Origin: Rhizobiales bacterium Y(2018)
GTDB taxonomy: Bacteria > Pseudomonadota > Alphaproteobacteria > Rhizobiales > Aestuariivirgaceae
DNA: 64,000 bases
Direction of reading: 5' to 3'
NCBI GenBank assembly: GCA_005502925.1
Contig: SCPD01000022.1
Location: forward strand, 1-64,000
The notes below the pieces were generated by a model. The model was not told the DNA's origin and did not search any database. It was given only the letters and a program-made list of their open reading frames with translations. Positions 16,764 to 26,340 of this stretch are shown piece by piece. Made by a program: the position numbers and the translations under genes. Within the stretch, counting starts at the first letter, position 1, and every line of letters starts with the position of its first letter.

Positions 16764-17722
16764 TTCTTCTTTCCCCGCTCCTCGAAGATGTAGCCGATGA
16801 AATTCAGGAGCACCTGCGCGGCGAGGAAGCCGGTGATGCCGGAAGGATCATAGGCGGGCGCCACCTCGACGAGATCGACGCCGACGACATTGCCACGTTT
16901 GACCAGGCCCTGCAGAATTTCCATCACTTCGTAATAGAGGAAGCCGCCATGGCTGGGCGTGCCGGTGCCGGGCGCAATCGAGGGATCGAAGCCGTCGATG
17001 TCGATCGTCACATAATAGCGGGCCCCTTGAGGAATCTTGTCGAGCACGCCTTGCGTGCCGAGACGGCGCGCCTGGCGCACCGACAGTATGGACGAGCCCC
17101 GGGCGCGCGCATCCTCATAGCCCTCCTTGGCGGTGGAAGAGACATTGCGGATGCCGATCTGGGTGAGACCGGTCACATGCGACTGCTCGGCGGCGCGGCG
17201 CATCGGATTGCCGTGGCCTTCGCGCACACCATGGCGCACATCGACGAAATCGAGATGGGCGTCGATCTGCACGATATGGATGGGCCCATTTTCGCTGAAG
17301 GCGCGCACGCAGGGAATGTTGATGGCGTGGTCGCCGCCCAGCACGAGAGGCATGGCGCCGCGTTCGAGAATCTTGCGCACCGCGAGCTCGGCATTGGCAT
17401 GGCTGCGCGCCGTGTCGGTATGGATCATGTCGGCATCGCCGACATCGACGATACGCACCTTGTCGAGCGGCAGATAGGTGACGTCGTCCTCATGGTCATA
17501 GGCGCCGCCATGGCCGAAAGAGAACAAGGTCGAGGCCTCGCGGATGGCGCGGGGGCCGAAACGGGCGCCGGAGCGGTATTGCGTGCCCATGTCATAGGGA
17601 ATGCCGAGCACCGCCACATCGGCGTCGATCGTATTCCAGTCGGTGCAGATCGGCCTTTTGCCGAACGTGCAGTGCCCCACAAATGGCAGGTCGAGCCTGC
17701 CGCTTTCATAACCATGTGCCAT
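16760..17722 (-). CDS. Agmatinase/arginase-family ureohydrolase
   Basis: A 320-aa binuclear-manganese (or nickel) ureohydrolase that cleaves a guanidino group to urea plus amine. Metal ligands are visible: GGDH (His132), DAHLD (Asp154, His156, Asp158) and DIDGFDP (Asp241, Asp243). The segment after it is GTGTPSHGG. Substrate could be agmatine, guanidinobutyrate, guanidinopropionate or guanidine itself; sequence alone does not decide. The coupled DUF1989 gene, the Gdx exporter 4 kb away and the divergent amino-acid importer point to guanidino-compound metabolism. A LysR gene lies 95 bases upstream on the same strand. Confidence 0.9.
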   Translation of the reverse strand: MAHGYESGRLDLPFVGHCTFGKRPICTDWNTIDADVAVLGIPYDMGTQYRSGARFGPRAIREASTLFSFGHGGAYDHEDDVTYLPLDKVRIVDVGDADMIHTDTARSHANAELAVRKILERGAMPLVLGGDHAINIPCVRAFSENGPIHIVQIDAHLDFVDVRHGVREGHGNPMRRAAEQSHVTGLTQIGIRNVSSTAKEGYEDARARGSSILSVRQARRLGTQGVLDKIPQGARYYVTIDIDGFDPSIAPGTGTPSHGGFLYYEVMEILQGLVKRGNVVGVDLVEVAPAYDPSGITGFLAAQVLLNFIGYIFEERGKKK

Positions 17723-17817
17723 GATCAGATCCCATCTTTTGTTTTGCCGGCCACTTCGCCACGGAACGTTGCGATGAAAAAGCTGAATTTAGTGACGATC
17801 ATATCGATTTTGTCGAT

Positions 17818-18759
17818 CTAACGACGCCCGGCGCCCCCCGCCTTGGCCGGCCGGCGGCCGTCCTGCGCATGGACGCCCTGCGCCAGGAGCTCCTGGATGA
17901 ACAGCCGCTGCAAAGGCGAGTTCGACCTGTCGCTCTTGGTCACGATCACGAAAGGCCGCACGATGCGGGTCGCGGGCGACATCAAAGCCCGCATCTGATC
18001 GAGCGCCACCCAGTGATGGGCGTAATGCTCGGGCAGATAGCCGATGAATTCACCGCTCAGGATGAAGGCGGCCTGCGCCTCCATGTTATTGGCATAGGCG
18101 CGCACTTTCGCCTTCCTGAAATGGTGCAGTTCGCGGTTGTTGGCATAGGGCCTGACGACGAAGGCGTTCTGCTCGATCTCGCCCCGCGCCGGCTCCCGGC
18201 CGAACAGCGGATGGAGATGGCCGCAATAGAGCGAATGCAGCTCCTCGTGGAAGACGGTCTGGTCGAATCCGTCCGGGATGTCGAGACGCGGGATCACCGC
18301 CATGTCGAGCCCACCGGTGGCGATCTGGCTCATCAGCACGTCGGGCGCCGTCACCGTCAACTTGATCTCGACATCGGGTGAGGCCTTCACGCACTGGCGG
18401 ATCACCGTCGGGAAGGAAAAGCGCGGATCGGTGATGGTGTTGTCCACCATGCCGACCCGGAGCGTGCCGACGAGCCGGTGATGCAGCTCGCCCAAAATGC
18501 CTTCGAAAGCCGAGATGGAGGCGACGAGCGCCTTGGACCCTTCATAGACGGAACGTCCACGCTCGGTGAGGACGAAACCCTTGCGGCCGCGCCGGCATAG
18601 ATCGAAGCCGAGCCGTTCCTCGAGCGCCCGCAGGTGGAAGCTCACCGTCGACTGGCTCATGCCGAGGGCGAACTGCGTGCCGAGGAAGCTGCCATGCTCG
18701 GCCAGCGCCCGGAATACGGTCAGGGAACGGAGATCGCTGGGTGAAAAACGCATGGGCAT
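17818..18759 (-). CDS. LysR-family transcriptional regulator
   Basis: A 313-aa LysR protein. The HTH region reads FRALAEHGSFLGTQFALGMSQSTVSFHLRALEERL (residues about 16-50), followed by the linker helix and an effector domain. Starts at 18759 or two codons later are both possible. It stands between the ureohydrolase operon (same strand, downstream) and a divergent amino-acid ABC importer at 18918, so it may control both from the 158-base intergenic region, where several T/A-rich dyads lie but no clear operator stands out. Confidence 0.9.
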   Translation of the reverse strand: MPMRFSPSDLRSLTVFRALAEHGSFLGTQFALGMSQSTVSFHLRALEERLGFDLCRRGRKGFVLTERGRSVYEGSKALVASISAFEGILGELHHRLVGTLRVGMVDNTITDPRFSFPTVIRQCVKASPDVEIKLTVTAPDVLMSQIATGGLDMAVIPRLDIPDGFDQTVFHEELHSLYCGHLHPLFGREPARGEIEQNAFVVRPYANNRELHHFRKAKVRAYANNMEAQAAFILSGEFIGYLPEHYAHHWVALDQMRALMSPATRIVRPFVIVTKSDRSNSPLQRLFIQELLAQGVHAQDGRRPAKAGGAGRR

Positions 18760-18917
18760 CGGATCCTTGAAAGAGCGGCCACCGGCATTCTGGCAGAGTT
18801 GATGTTCATATCAAAGAAATCGATATGAGGCGCAGCAACTTCGTGTTTTTTGCAATGACCGCCTCTGCTTGGATGCGATCCGCCGCAAAGCCAATTCATA
18901 AATCAGGGTGGAACCAC

Positions 18918-19775
18918 ATGCTTAATCCGTTGCACATGCCCTTTGCCCGCACTTTCGTCATCGCCGCCGGTCTCGCCGCCTCCTGCATCGCTCCGGCCGC
19001 GGCCGAGGATCTCCTCGACGGCATCAAGGCCAAGGGCACCTTCACCGTCGCCACCGAGGCGCGTTTCCCGCCTTTCGAATTCGTCGAGAACGGCCAGATC
19101 GTCGGCTATTCGGCCGATATGATGGCGGAGGTGATGAAGGCGCTTCCAGATGTCAAGCTCGAGCGTCTCGACCTGCCCTGGCAGGGCGTGCTGCCCGGCC
19201 TCGCCGCCAAACGCTTCGACTATGTCGTGACCTCGGTCACCGTCACCAAGGAGCGCTATGACACTTATCATCTGAGCCTGCCGGTCGCCGATGCGACTAT
19301 GGCGATCCTGAAGCGCAAGGACGATACATCGATCACCAAGCCCGAGGATATCGCCGGCAAGACCGTGGGCTCGCAGACGGGCTCGGCTCAGCTTCAGGCG
19401 CTCGAGGCTTTTGCTGCCGAGCTGAACGGCAAGGGCACGCCCATCGCCGGCACCAAGACCTATGTCGATTTCAGCGAGGCCTATGCCGATCTGGGCGCCG
19501 GGCGTCTCGACGCCGTCGTCAACAGCCTGCCCAACCTGCTCGAGGCGGCGCGCCAACGTCCCGATGTCTTCGAAGTGGTGCTGCCGACCTTCGGTCCCAA
19601 GACCTATTTCTCCTGGGCCGGCCGCAAGGATGAGGACAGCGCCGCACTCAACACGCTGATCGACGCCGAGCTGCGCAAGCTGGGGGAAAGCGGCAAGCTC
19701 GCCGAGCTGCAGAAGAAATGGTTCGGCGCGACGATGGAGCTGCCGACCGACAAGCTGCCCGAACCGGCAAAGTGA
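18918..19775 (+). CDS. Polar amino-acid ABC importer solute-binding protein (SBP family 3)
   Basis: A 285-aa periplasmic receptor. Residues 1-29 form a signal peptide ending APAAAEDL. The mature part starts IKAKGTFTVATEARFPPFEF, the standard family-3 opening, followed by VGYSADMM and GVLPGLAAKRFDYVVTSVTVTKER. The ATG at 18918 follows AGGGTGGA. First gene of a four-gene importer (SBP, two permeases, ATPase). The link to a divergent LysR and a ureohydrolase suggests a basic or guanidino amino acid as ligand, but this is inference. Confidence 0.92.
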   Translation: MLNPLHMPFARTFVIAAGLAASCIAPAAAEDLLDGIKAKGTFTVATEARFPPFEFVENGQIVGYSADMMAEVMKALPDVKLERLDLPWQGVLPGLAAKRFDYVVTSVTVTKERYDTYHLSLPVADATMAILKRKDDTSITKPEDIAGKTVGSQTGSAQLQALEAFAAELNGKGTPIAGTKTYVDFSEAYADLGAGRLDAVVNSLPNLLEAARQRPDVFEVVLPTFGPKTYFSWAGRKDEDSAALNTLIDAELRKLGESGKLAELQKKWFGATMELPTDKLPEPAK

Positions 19776-19795
19776 GTGCTCCCCTCGCCCCACGG

Positions 19796-19813
19796 CACTC
19801 CACCCGTGGAGTG
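19796..19813 (+). terminator. Hairpin between binding-protein and permease genes
   Basis: Arms CACTCCA (19796-19802) and TGGAGTG (19807-19813) with a CCCG loop, inside the 55-base gap between the SBP gene and the first permease. There is no T-run, so transcript stabilisation or partial attenuation is likelier than full termination. Confidence 0.45.
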
Positions 19814-19830
19814 AGGGAACTCAGCCCCCG

Positions 19831-20490
19831 ATGATCGATCTCATCGTCAAATATGCGCCCTCCCTGTTCCAGGGCATCGTGATGACCGTCTTCATCTCGG
19901 GCGCGGCCATCCTGCTGGGGGCCGTTCCGGCGCTCGGTCTCGCTTTCGGGCTCATCTCAAGGAACCGGACCTTGCGCGCTTTCTGCGCGCTCTATCGCAG
20001 CTTCTGGCGCGGCACGCCCATTCTCGTCCAGTTGCTCCTTGTCTTCTATCTCCTGCCGCTCATCGGCATCAATGTGCCGCCGGTGCTCGCCGCGATACTC
20101 GCTCTCGCGCTCAACACCACCGCCTTCCAGGCCGAAATCTACCGTGCCGGCCTCAATGCCATTCCGGCGGGTCAGATCGAGGCGGCGCGCATGCTGGGCA
20201 TCGGCACCGCGGCGATCCGCCGGCGCATCCTGGTGCCGCAGACCATTCGCCTGGTGCTGCCGGCGCTCGTCAGCGAAATCGTCATCATCATCAAGAACTC
20301 CTCGCTCGTCTCGGTCATCGCCGTCACCGAGGTGACGCGCGTCAGCCAGCAGATGGCGTCCAACTCTTTCCGACCGCTCGAAAGTTATGTCGCGGCCGGC
20401 GTCATCTATCTCATCATCTGCTTCCTGGTCGCTCTCTTGGGCCTTGTTTTCGAGCGGCTCTTAAGCCGCCGGGGAGGTGTCTCGTCATGA
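19831..20490 (+). CDS. Amino-acid ABC importer permease (HisM/GlnP family)
   Basis: A 219-aa permease with about five membrane helices and the His/Glu/Gln/Arg permease signature: FWRGTPILVQLLL near residue 55, [31 protein letters not shown] (EAA loop, about 90-125). Overlaps the second permease by 4 bases. Forms a heterodimeric channel with it. Confidence 0.92.
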   Translation: MIDLIVKYAPSLFQGIVMTVFISGAAILLGAVPALGLAFGLISRNRTLRAFCALYRSFWRGTPILVQLLLVFYLLPLIGINVPPVLAAILALALNTTAFQAEIYRAGLNAIPAGQIEAARMLGIGTAAIRRRILVPQTIRLVLPALVSEIVIIIKNSSLVSVIAVTEVTRVSQQMASNSFRPLESYVAAGVIYLIICFLVALLGLVFERLLSRRGGVSS

Positions 20491-21128
20491 GCTTCATCGA
20501 GACCTACACGCCCCTTCTTCTATCCGGCCTATGGGCCACAATACGCATCTGCTTCCTGGCGACGCTCCTCGCTCTTCCTCTGGGCCTCGGCGTGACTCTC
20601 CTGCTGCGCCGGCCTGGGCGCGCGCTGCCGGCCCTGGCCCGCCTCTATGTCGAAGTGATGCGCGGCACGCCGATCCTCGTCGTGCTCTTTCTTCTCTACT
20701 ATGGCGGCCCGAGCATCGGCCTCGTGCTCGAGGCGGAGCCGGTGGGCATATTGGGTCTCGGTCTTTATGGCGCCGGCTACTTCGCCGAAATCTTCCGCGC
20801 CGGCCTGCAATCGATACCGCAGGGCCAGCGCGAGGCAGCGCGCATGCTGGGCATTCCGAGCTGGCGCATTCTCCTGCGCATCGAGCTGCCGCAGATGCTG
20901 CGCCTGGTGACGCCACCGGTCATCAATCAGATCATCGTGCTCATCAAGGAATCCGCCGCGCTTTCGATCATCACCGTCGCGGAACTCACCAAGATCGGTG
21001 CCCAGATCGCCAATGAGACATTCGCCGTCATCGAACCCTATCTCGCGGTTGCGCTGCTTTATTGGCTCCTGATCGAACTCATCGCTTTGGCCGGCCATTG
21101 GCTGGAGCGCAAGGCGAAGCATGGTTGA
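20487..21128 (+). CDS. Amino-acid ABC importer permease (HisQ/GlnP family)
   Basis: A 213-aa permease, second half of the heterodimeric channel. Signature [13 protein letters not shown] near residue 55 and EAA loop [19 protein letters not shown] near 115. The ATG at 20487 overlaps the end of the previous gene. Same domain length and topology as its partner, from which it probably arose by duplication. Confidence 0.92.
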   Translation: MSFIETYTPLLLSGLWATIRICFLATLLALPLGLGVTLLLRRPGRALPALARLYVEVMRGTPILVVLFLLYYGGPSIGLVLEAEPVGILGLGLYGAGYFAEIFRAGLQSIPQGQREAARMLGIPSWRILLRIELPQMLRLVTPPVINQIIVLIKESAALSIITVAELTKIGAQIANETFAVIEPYLAVALLYWLLIELIALAGHWLERKAKHG

Positions 21129-21139
21129 AGGAAGAAGAC

Positions 21140-21931
21140 ATGAAGCCTGAAGCCACCGACAAGCCGCTGATCGAGATACGCAACCTGCGCAAGCGCTTCG
21201 GAACGATCGAGGTGCTGAAAGGCATCGATCTCGCCATCCACCGCAGCGAGGTTCTCTGCGTCATTGGGCCGTCGGGTTCTGGCAAGAGCACGCTCCTGCG
21301 CAGCATCGCTTTTCTCGAAGCCTATGACGAGGGCAGCGTCACCTTCGAGGACCGCCTCATCGGCTATCGCGAGGAGAACGGCAGGCGCAGGCGCGCCGGC
21401 GAACGCGAGCTCAATGCCGACCGCTCGGGCTTCGGCATGGTGTTCCAGCATTTTCATCTCTGGCCGCATATGTCGGTGATGGAGAACGTGACCGAGGCTT
21501 TGCGCGTCGTGAAAGCTCTCGGCCGCGCCGAGGCCGAGCAGATCGGCCGGGAAATGCTGGACAAGGTCGGCATTGCCGCCCATGCCGCGAAATATCCCGA
21601 GCAATTGTCGGGCGGTCAGAAGCAGCGCGTCGCCATCGCCCGGGCGCTCGCCATGAAGCCGCGCGTGATGCTGTTCGACGAGCCGACCTCGGCGCTCGAT
21701 CCCGAGCTCGTCGGCGAAGTGCTGGCCGTGATGAAGCAGCTGGCGCAGGAAGGCATGACCATGATGGTCGTGACCCATGAAATGGGCTTCGCTGCCCATG
21801 TCGCCGACACCGTGGTCTTCATGGATCAGGGCCGCATCGTCGAAAGAGGCGACCCCGGCGCCACTTTTGCCGATCCAAAAAGCGACCGACTCAGGCAATT
21901 CTTGAATACCTGGCGCGAGCGCTCGATCTGA
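21140..21931 (+). CDS. Amino-acid ABC importer ATP-binding protein (HisP/GlnQ family)
   Basis: A 263-aa ATPase: Walker [10 protein letters not shown] near residue 45, Q-loop [12 protein letters not shown] (typical of polar amino-acid importers), signature LSGGQKQR, Walker [15 protein letters not shown] and H-loop VTHEM. The ATG at 21140 has a GAAGGAAGAA ribosome site. Last gene of the importer; an intrinsic terminator follows 18 bases after the stop. Confidence 0.93.
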   Translation: MKPEATDKPLIEIRNLRKRFGTIEVLKGIDLAIHRSEVLCVIGPSGSGKSTLLRSIAFLEAYDEGSVTFEDRLIGYREENGRRRRAGERELNADRSGFGMVFQHFHLWPHMSVMENVTEALRVVKALGRAEAEQIGREMLDKVGIAAHAAKYPEQLSGGQKQRVAIARALAMKPRVMLFDEPTSALDPELVGEVLAVMKQLAQEGMTMMVVTHEMGFAAHVADTVVFMDQGRIVERGDPGATFADPKSDRLRQFLNTWRERSI

Positions 21932-21948
21932 GCAAGCAGACAGATAAA

Positions 21949-21973
21949 GGAAGAGGCCTCAACGGCCTCTTCC
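21949..21973. terminator. Intrinsic terminator between convergent genes
   Basis: Perfect ten-base arms GGAAGAGGCC (21949-21958) and GGCCTCTTCC (21964-21973), loop TCAAC, between the importer ATPase and the DoxX gene. Works in either direction. Confidence 0.85.
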
Positions 21974-21983
21974 ATTCGAAGTG

Positions 21984-22409
21984 TTATCCCTTGCGCGCGT
22001 CGAGGCTGAGTGCACCGCCACCAAAGGCGACGAGCTGCAGGAGGCCGCCGGCCATGGCGATGTTCTTGAAGAAGTGGATGAACTGGTTCTGGTCGCCGAG
22101 ATTGCCATGGAAGGCGAAGGCGGTGACGACACTGAACAGCGCCAGGGCGCCGGCGACCCAGCGGGTCTTGAAACCAACGATCAGCGCGATGCCGCCCACG
22201 ACTTCGACCGCAACAGCGATGGCGAAGGCGACGGGCGCCAAAGGCAGGCCGGCCGCCTCGATATAGCCGATCGTGCCGGACATGGCGGTGAGCTTGGACA
22301 GGCCGGAAAGGATGAAGATTGCGCTGATGAGGACGCGGCCCAGGACCGCGGCGACATTGGCCGATGTGAGCGTGGTCGAATTGCCATTGAGCGCGGTGGC
22401 GACAGACAT
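21984..22409 (-). CDS. DoxX family membrane protein
   Basis: A 141-aa protein with four membrane helices. DoxX landmarks: LGRVLISAIFILSGLSKL near residue 24, the glycine-rich VGGIALIVGFKTRW and HFFKNIAMAGGLLQLVAFGGG at the C-terminus. The ATG at 22409 follows GAGGAAG. Family members are linked to quinone/thiosulfate redox and oxidative stress; the role here is unknown. It stands alone, convergent to the amino-acid importer. Confidence 0.88.
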   Translation of the reverse strand: MSVATALNGNSTTLTSANVAAVLGRVLISAIFILSGLSKLTAMSGTIGYIEAAGLPLAPVAFAIAVAVEVVGGIALIVGFKTRWVAGALALFSVVTAFAFHGNLGDQNQFIHFFKNIAMAGGLLQLVAFGGGALSLDARKG

Positions 22410-22519
22410 GATGACTTCCTCAGACACTTGAGGCGGCGCAACACCATGAAGCGCCTGCCGTTGGCCTGTATCTGGCGCGGCGCGTTCGATCTAACAATCC
22501 GAATAATATCGATCAATAT

Positions 22520-22536
22520 GTTCTAAAAAATAGAAC
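22520..22536. promoter_or_regulatory. A/T-rich palindrome upstream of the DoxX gene
   Basis: GTTCTA (22520-22525) and TAGAAC (22531-22536) flank AAAAA. It lies six bases past the SMP-30 gene stop and 111 bases before the DoxX start, both minus strand. It could be a terminator for the first or an operator for the second. Confidence 0.4.
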
Positions 22537-22541
22537 AACCT

Positions 22542-23435
22542 CTACCGCCACTTGAAGCGCGGTTCCGGCAGGCCGGTGACCCCGGCCCGGACGGCGAACA
22601 GACTGCCGGCCTGCGGCTGGCTCTCGAGTCCGGTACTGGGGCGGATCGAGGTCACATAGATAATGTCGAGCTTGTCGCCGCCGAAAGCGAGCATGCTCGG
22701 CTTGGCGACCGGCAGCGCGATGCGACGGTCGACGATGCCGTCCGGGGTGAAGCGGACGATCTCCCAGCCGTCATTGCCGGCCATCCAGTAGCAGCCATCG
22801 GCGTCGACAGCGCCACCATCGGGGCGTCCCGGCATGTCCCTGGTATCGACGAAGACGCGCCGGTTGCGGATCTGGCCGTCATCCGGGTCGAGATCCCAGG
22901 CCCAGATGGTGCGCACCGCCTTGAAGCTGTCGGAATGATAAAGCGTGCGCCCGTTGGGGCTGAAGGCGAGCCCGTTGGCGACGAAAAGTCCGCCCGTCAT
23001 GCGCGTGCAGCGCTGGTCGCCGTCGAAACGATAGAGCGAGCCTTTCGGTCCCGACGGATCGACCGGATCTTCCATGCTGCCGACCCAGAAGCGGCCTTGC
23101 CGGTCGCAGCGCCCGTCATTCAGACGGTTATTCGGGAGATGCGGCTCCGGCTGGACCAGCGGCGTCGTTTGTCCGGTCCGGAGATCGAAGCGCGCCAGGC
23201 CGGATTTGAGCGCCACCAGCACACTGCCATCGTCGGTCAGCGCGAAGGAGCCGATCGGCTCGGACAGGGCCCAGATCCGGTTGACGCCCGTCTCGGGCTC
23301 GAAACGGTTGAGTCGTCCGGTATAGATGTCGATCCAGTAGAGGGCTTTCTCCTCGCCGCACCAGACCGGGCATTCGCCGAGCTCGGCCCTGATGTCGAGC
23401 ACGCAGTCGACCTCGGGCTTGCGCATGCCCGCCAT
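22542..23435 (-). CDS. SMP-30/gluconolactonase family lactonase
   Basis: A 297-aa six-bladed beta-propeller of the SMP-30/gluconolactonase/LRE family, which hydrolyses aldono- or aldarolactones. Metal-site signatures are GECPVW (Glu near residue 20), PNNRLNDGRCDRQGRFW (Asn/Asp, about 105-120) and the late GRPDGGAVDADGCYW with an Asp ligand. The ATG overlaps the TGA of the ABC ATPase by one base, so it is part of the 29326-22542 operon. With uronate dehydrogenase in the same putative regulon, a role in opening an aldarolactone is plausible. Confidence 0.88.
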   Translation of the reverse strand: MAGMRKPEVDCVLDIRAELGECPVWCGEEKALYWIDIYTGRLNRFEPETGVNRIWALSEPIGSFALTDDGSVLVALKSGLARFDLRTGQTTPLVQPEPHLPNNRLNDGRCDRQGRFWVGSMEDPVDPSGPKGSLYRFDGDQRCTRMTGGLFVANGLAFSPNGRTLYHSDSFKAVRTIWAWDLDPDDGQIRNRRVFVDTRDMPGRPDGGAVDADGCYWMAGNDGWEIVRFTPDGIVDRRIALPVAKPSMLAFGGDKLDIIYVTSIRPSTGLESQPQAGSLFAVRAGVTGLPEPRFKWR

Positions 23436-25186
23436 CAGCCCTCGACCTCGCTTGTATAACGGATGCGCTGGGTCTTGCCGCGCAGGCGCGGGTCGGGCTT
23501 CGGGATCGCCGAGATCAGCGAGCGTGTATAGGCGTGGCTCGGCCGGTCGCATACCGTGTCGGTGTCGCCAATCTCGACGATGCGGCCGCGATGCATGACC
23601 GCCACCCGGTCGCACATATAGCGGATCACTCCGATGTCATGGCCGATGAAGATGAAGCTCATTTCAAACTCGCGGCACAGGCCGAGCAGGAGATCGAGCA
23701 TATGGGCGCGCAGCGAAACGTCAAGCGCCGAGGTGGCCTCATCGGCGACGATGAGCTCGGGCCTGAGCGCGATGGTGCGGGCGATGCCGATGCGCTGGCG
23801 CTGGCCGCCGCTGAAGGCATGCGGATACCGCCACATGGCTTCGCGCGGCAGGCCGACACGCTCCAGAAGTCCCGCCACCTCAGCTTCGAGCGCACGCCTG
23901 TCGGTCATCCCGTGATTGAGCAAGGGCTCGGCGATCACCTGGAAAACGGTCATGCGCGGGTTGAGCGAGGAAAACGGATCCTGGAAGATCATCCGCATCT
24001 TGCGCCAATAGGGCTTGACCGCTGACTTCGGCAGGGCCGCGAGATCGGCGGGCTCCGCGCCGCGCCCTTTGAAGACAATGCGCCCCGAGCTCGGATCGAG
24101 GACGCGCAGGACGCAGCGCCCGAGCGTGGTCTTGCCCGAGCCGCTCTCGCCGACGATGCCCAGGACCTCACCGCGCTTGAGCGTAAAGCTCACATCGTCC
24201 AGCGCCTTGACTGGCGGCTCCTTCGGCGCGCGGCTGAAGAAACGCCGCCGCGCTTCGAAATTCATGGAAACATTGGAGACTTCCAATATGGCATCGTCAT
24301 TCGAGAGCTTCGGCGCCGGCCCGGCGCGGTGCGAACGCCGTTCGAGCGCCCTGACCGAGGCCAGAAGCCTTTGTGTATAAGGGTGTTTCGGCGCGAAGAA
24401 GATATCGTTCACCGGGCCGTGCTCGACCACTTCGCCCATATACATCACGGTCACGTCGTCGGCGATCTCGGCGACGACGCCCATATCATGGGTGATGAAC
24501 ATCAGCGCCATGCCGTGACGCTGCTGCAGGCCTTTCATCAGATCGAGGATCTCGGCCTGGGTGGTGACGTCGAGCGCCGTCGTCGGCTCGTCGGCGATGA
24601 CGAGCTTGGGCTCGCAGATCAGCGCCATCGCGGTCATGGCGCGCTGGCGCATGCCGCCCGAGAACTCGAACGGATAGGCGTCGATGCTGCGCTCCGGACG
24701 CGGGATCTTCACTTGCGCCAGAACCTCGATGGCGCGTTCGCGCGCTTCCTTTTTGCCGATCCGCCGGTGCAGCTGGATGGTCTCCATGATCTGCTGGCCG
24801 ATCGTATGCACCGGGCTCAGGCTCGACATCGGCTCCTGGAAGATCATGCTGATGTCGCGCCCACGTACCGAACGGATCTGTCGTCCCTTGGGATCGAGCG
24901 CGGCAAGGTCGATCACCTCGCGGCCGGCGCCGGCGCCATGCAGCAGCACCTGCCCCTTCATGATGCGCCCGGGCTTCGGAACGATATTGAGGATCGAGCG
25001 CGCGGTGATGCTCTTGCCGCTGCCGCTTTCACCGACGATGCAATGGGTCCGGCCACGCCTGAGCGTCAGGTTCAGATCTTCGACCGCCTTGATCACCTGC
25101 TTGCCGGTATCGAACCAGGTCGAGAGGTCCTTTACTTCGACGACGATGTCATTTTCTTGGGGTGGCATCGGGGGAACGGATGTCAT
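23435..25186 (-). CDS. Two-domain ABC ATP-binding protein (DppD-DppF fusion, GsiA-like)
   Basis: A 583-aa fusion of two peptide-type ATPases. The first domain has Walker A GESGSGKS near residue 52 and signature FSGGMRQR; the second has Walker A GESGSGKT near 345 and signature FSGGQRQR. It thus supplies both ATPase sites of the importer in one chain, as in GsiA of the glutathione importer. Coupled by overlap to the permease gene upstream and to the SMP-30 gene downstream. Confidence 0.93.
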   Translation of the reverse strand: MTSVPPMPPQENDIVVEVKDLSTWFDTGKQVIKAVEDLNLTLRRGRTHCIVGESGSGKSITARSILNIVPKPGRIMKGQVLLHGAGAGREVIDLAALDPKGRQIRSVRGRDISMIFQEPMSSLSPVHTIGQQIMETIQLHRRIGKKEARERAIEVLAQVKIPRPERSIDAYPFEFSGGMRQRAMTAMALICEPKLVIADEPTTALDVTTQAEILDLMKGLQQRHGMALMFITHDMGVVAEIADDVTVMYMGEVVEHGPVNDIFFAPKHPYTQRLLASVRALERRSHRAGPAPKLSNDDAILEVSNVSMNFEARRRFFSRAPKEPPVKALDDVSFTLKRGEVLGIVGESGSGKTTLGRCVLRVLDPSSGRIVFKGRGAEPADLAALPKSAVKPYWRKMRMIFQDPFSSLNPRMTVFQVIAEPLLNHGMTDRRALEAEVAGLLERVGLPREAMWRYPHAFSGGQRQRIGIARTIALRPELIVADEATSALDVSLRAHMLDLLLGLCREFEMSFIFIGHDIGVIRYMCDRVAVMHRGRIVEIGDTDTVCDRPSHAYTRSLISAIPKPDPRLRGKTQRIRYTSEVEG

Positions 25187-26340
25187 TGCCGGTAGGGATC
25201 CGCGGCATCACGCAAGCCGTCGCCGACGAAATTGAGGGCCAGCACGGCGATCACCACCGCTACGCCCGGCGCGAAGAGCCAGGGCGCGGTGACGATCGAA
25301 CGGATATTCTGGGCTTCTTGCAGCAGAACACCCCAGCTCACGATCGGCGGCTGCAGACCGAGACCGAGAAAGCTCAAAGCGGTCTCGGCCAGGATCATAG
25401 CCGGGATGGCAAGGCTGACCTCGGCGATGATGTGGCTGACGAAGGACGGCGCCATATGGCGGAAGATGATGCGCGGCTCGCTCGCCCCATCGAGGCGCGC
25501 CGCGGTGACGAAATCCTCCGTGCGCAGCGACAGGAAGCGGCCGCGGATGACGCGCGCCAGGTTGGTCCAGCCGATGAGCGACAGGATCAGCGTGATGGCG
25601 AAATAGATCCGCAATGGCGGCCAGTTGTTCGGCATCGCGGCGGCGAGGCCGAGCCACAAAGGCGTCGTCGGCAAGGACAGGATGAATTCGATGACGCGCT
25701 GGATGACATTGTCGATCATGCCACCCTTGTAGCCCGATATGCCGCCGAGGATGATGCCGAGGACCAGGCTCAGCGCCACGCCGACCAGGCCGATCGACAT
25801 CGAGATGCGGGTGCCATAGGTGATGCGGCTCAGCATGTCACGGCCGAGCCGGTCGGCGCCGAGCAGGAACATCGGATCGCCCTTCTTGACCGGCCCGAAG
25901 AGCTTGGTCTCGAGCGTGAAGAGCCCGCCCCACATCGGATAGGGATCGGATTTGACGAAGAGTCCGACCGGGTATTTCACATTTTCGTCGATGGTGAAGA
26001 CGCGGCGCAGCGCCGTCTGCTCGATCGTGACCTTGTAGCCATGCACATAGGGGCGGAACACCAGGCTGCCCGCTTCGTCGCTGTCGAAGAAATGCAGCCG
26101 CTGCGGCGGCGCATAGGTATAGCGCGGCGTGAAGGCATTGGGTGAGAACGGCGCCAGAAACTCGCAGAAAATGCCGACGATGGCGATGAACAGAAGCACA
26201 TAGGTGCTTGCCATGGCGAGGCGGTGCCGGCGGAACTGCCACCACATGAGGCGCCATTGCGAGGCGGAATCGCGTTGCGGCGTCACCGCGCCGGCGGCGG
26301 GCGTCTCGGCTTCGGGCAAAGTGGCGGGGCTAGTTGTCAT
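25183..26340 (-). CDS. ABC importer permease, DppC type with enlarged first loop
   Basis: A 385-aa permease, about 80 residues longer than standard DppC. The extra length lies between the first membrane segment (about residues 35-60) and the family motif GADRLGRDM (near 165), giving a large periplasmic loop rich in aromatic residues. The BPD_transp_1 domain with EAA-type loop AARLDGASEPRIIFRHM follows. Long-loop DppC proteins accompany long SBP family-5 receptors, as in the YejABEF-like and oligosaccharide systems. Confidence 0.9.
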   Translation of the reverse strand: MTTSPATLPEAETPAAGAVTPQRDSASQWRLMWWQFRRHRLAMASTYVLLFIAIVGIFCEFLAPFSPNAFTPRYTYAPPQRLHFFDSDEAGSLVFRPYVHGYKVTIEQTALRRVFTIDENVKYPVGLFVKSDPYPMWGGLFTLETKLFGPVKKGDPMFLLGADRLGRDMLSRITYGTRISMSIGLVGVALSLVLGIILGGISGYKGGMIDNVIQRVIEFILSLPTTPLWLGLAAAMPNNWPPLRIYFAITLILSLIGWTNLARVIRGRFLSLRTEDFVTAARLDGASEPRIIFRHMAPSFVSHIIAEVSLAIPAMILAETALSFLGLGLQPPIVSWGVLLQEAQNIRSIVTAPWLFAPGVAVVIAVLALNFVGDGLRDAADPYRQ

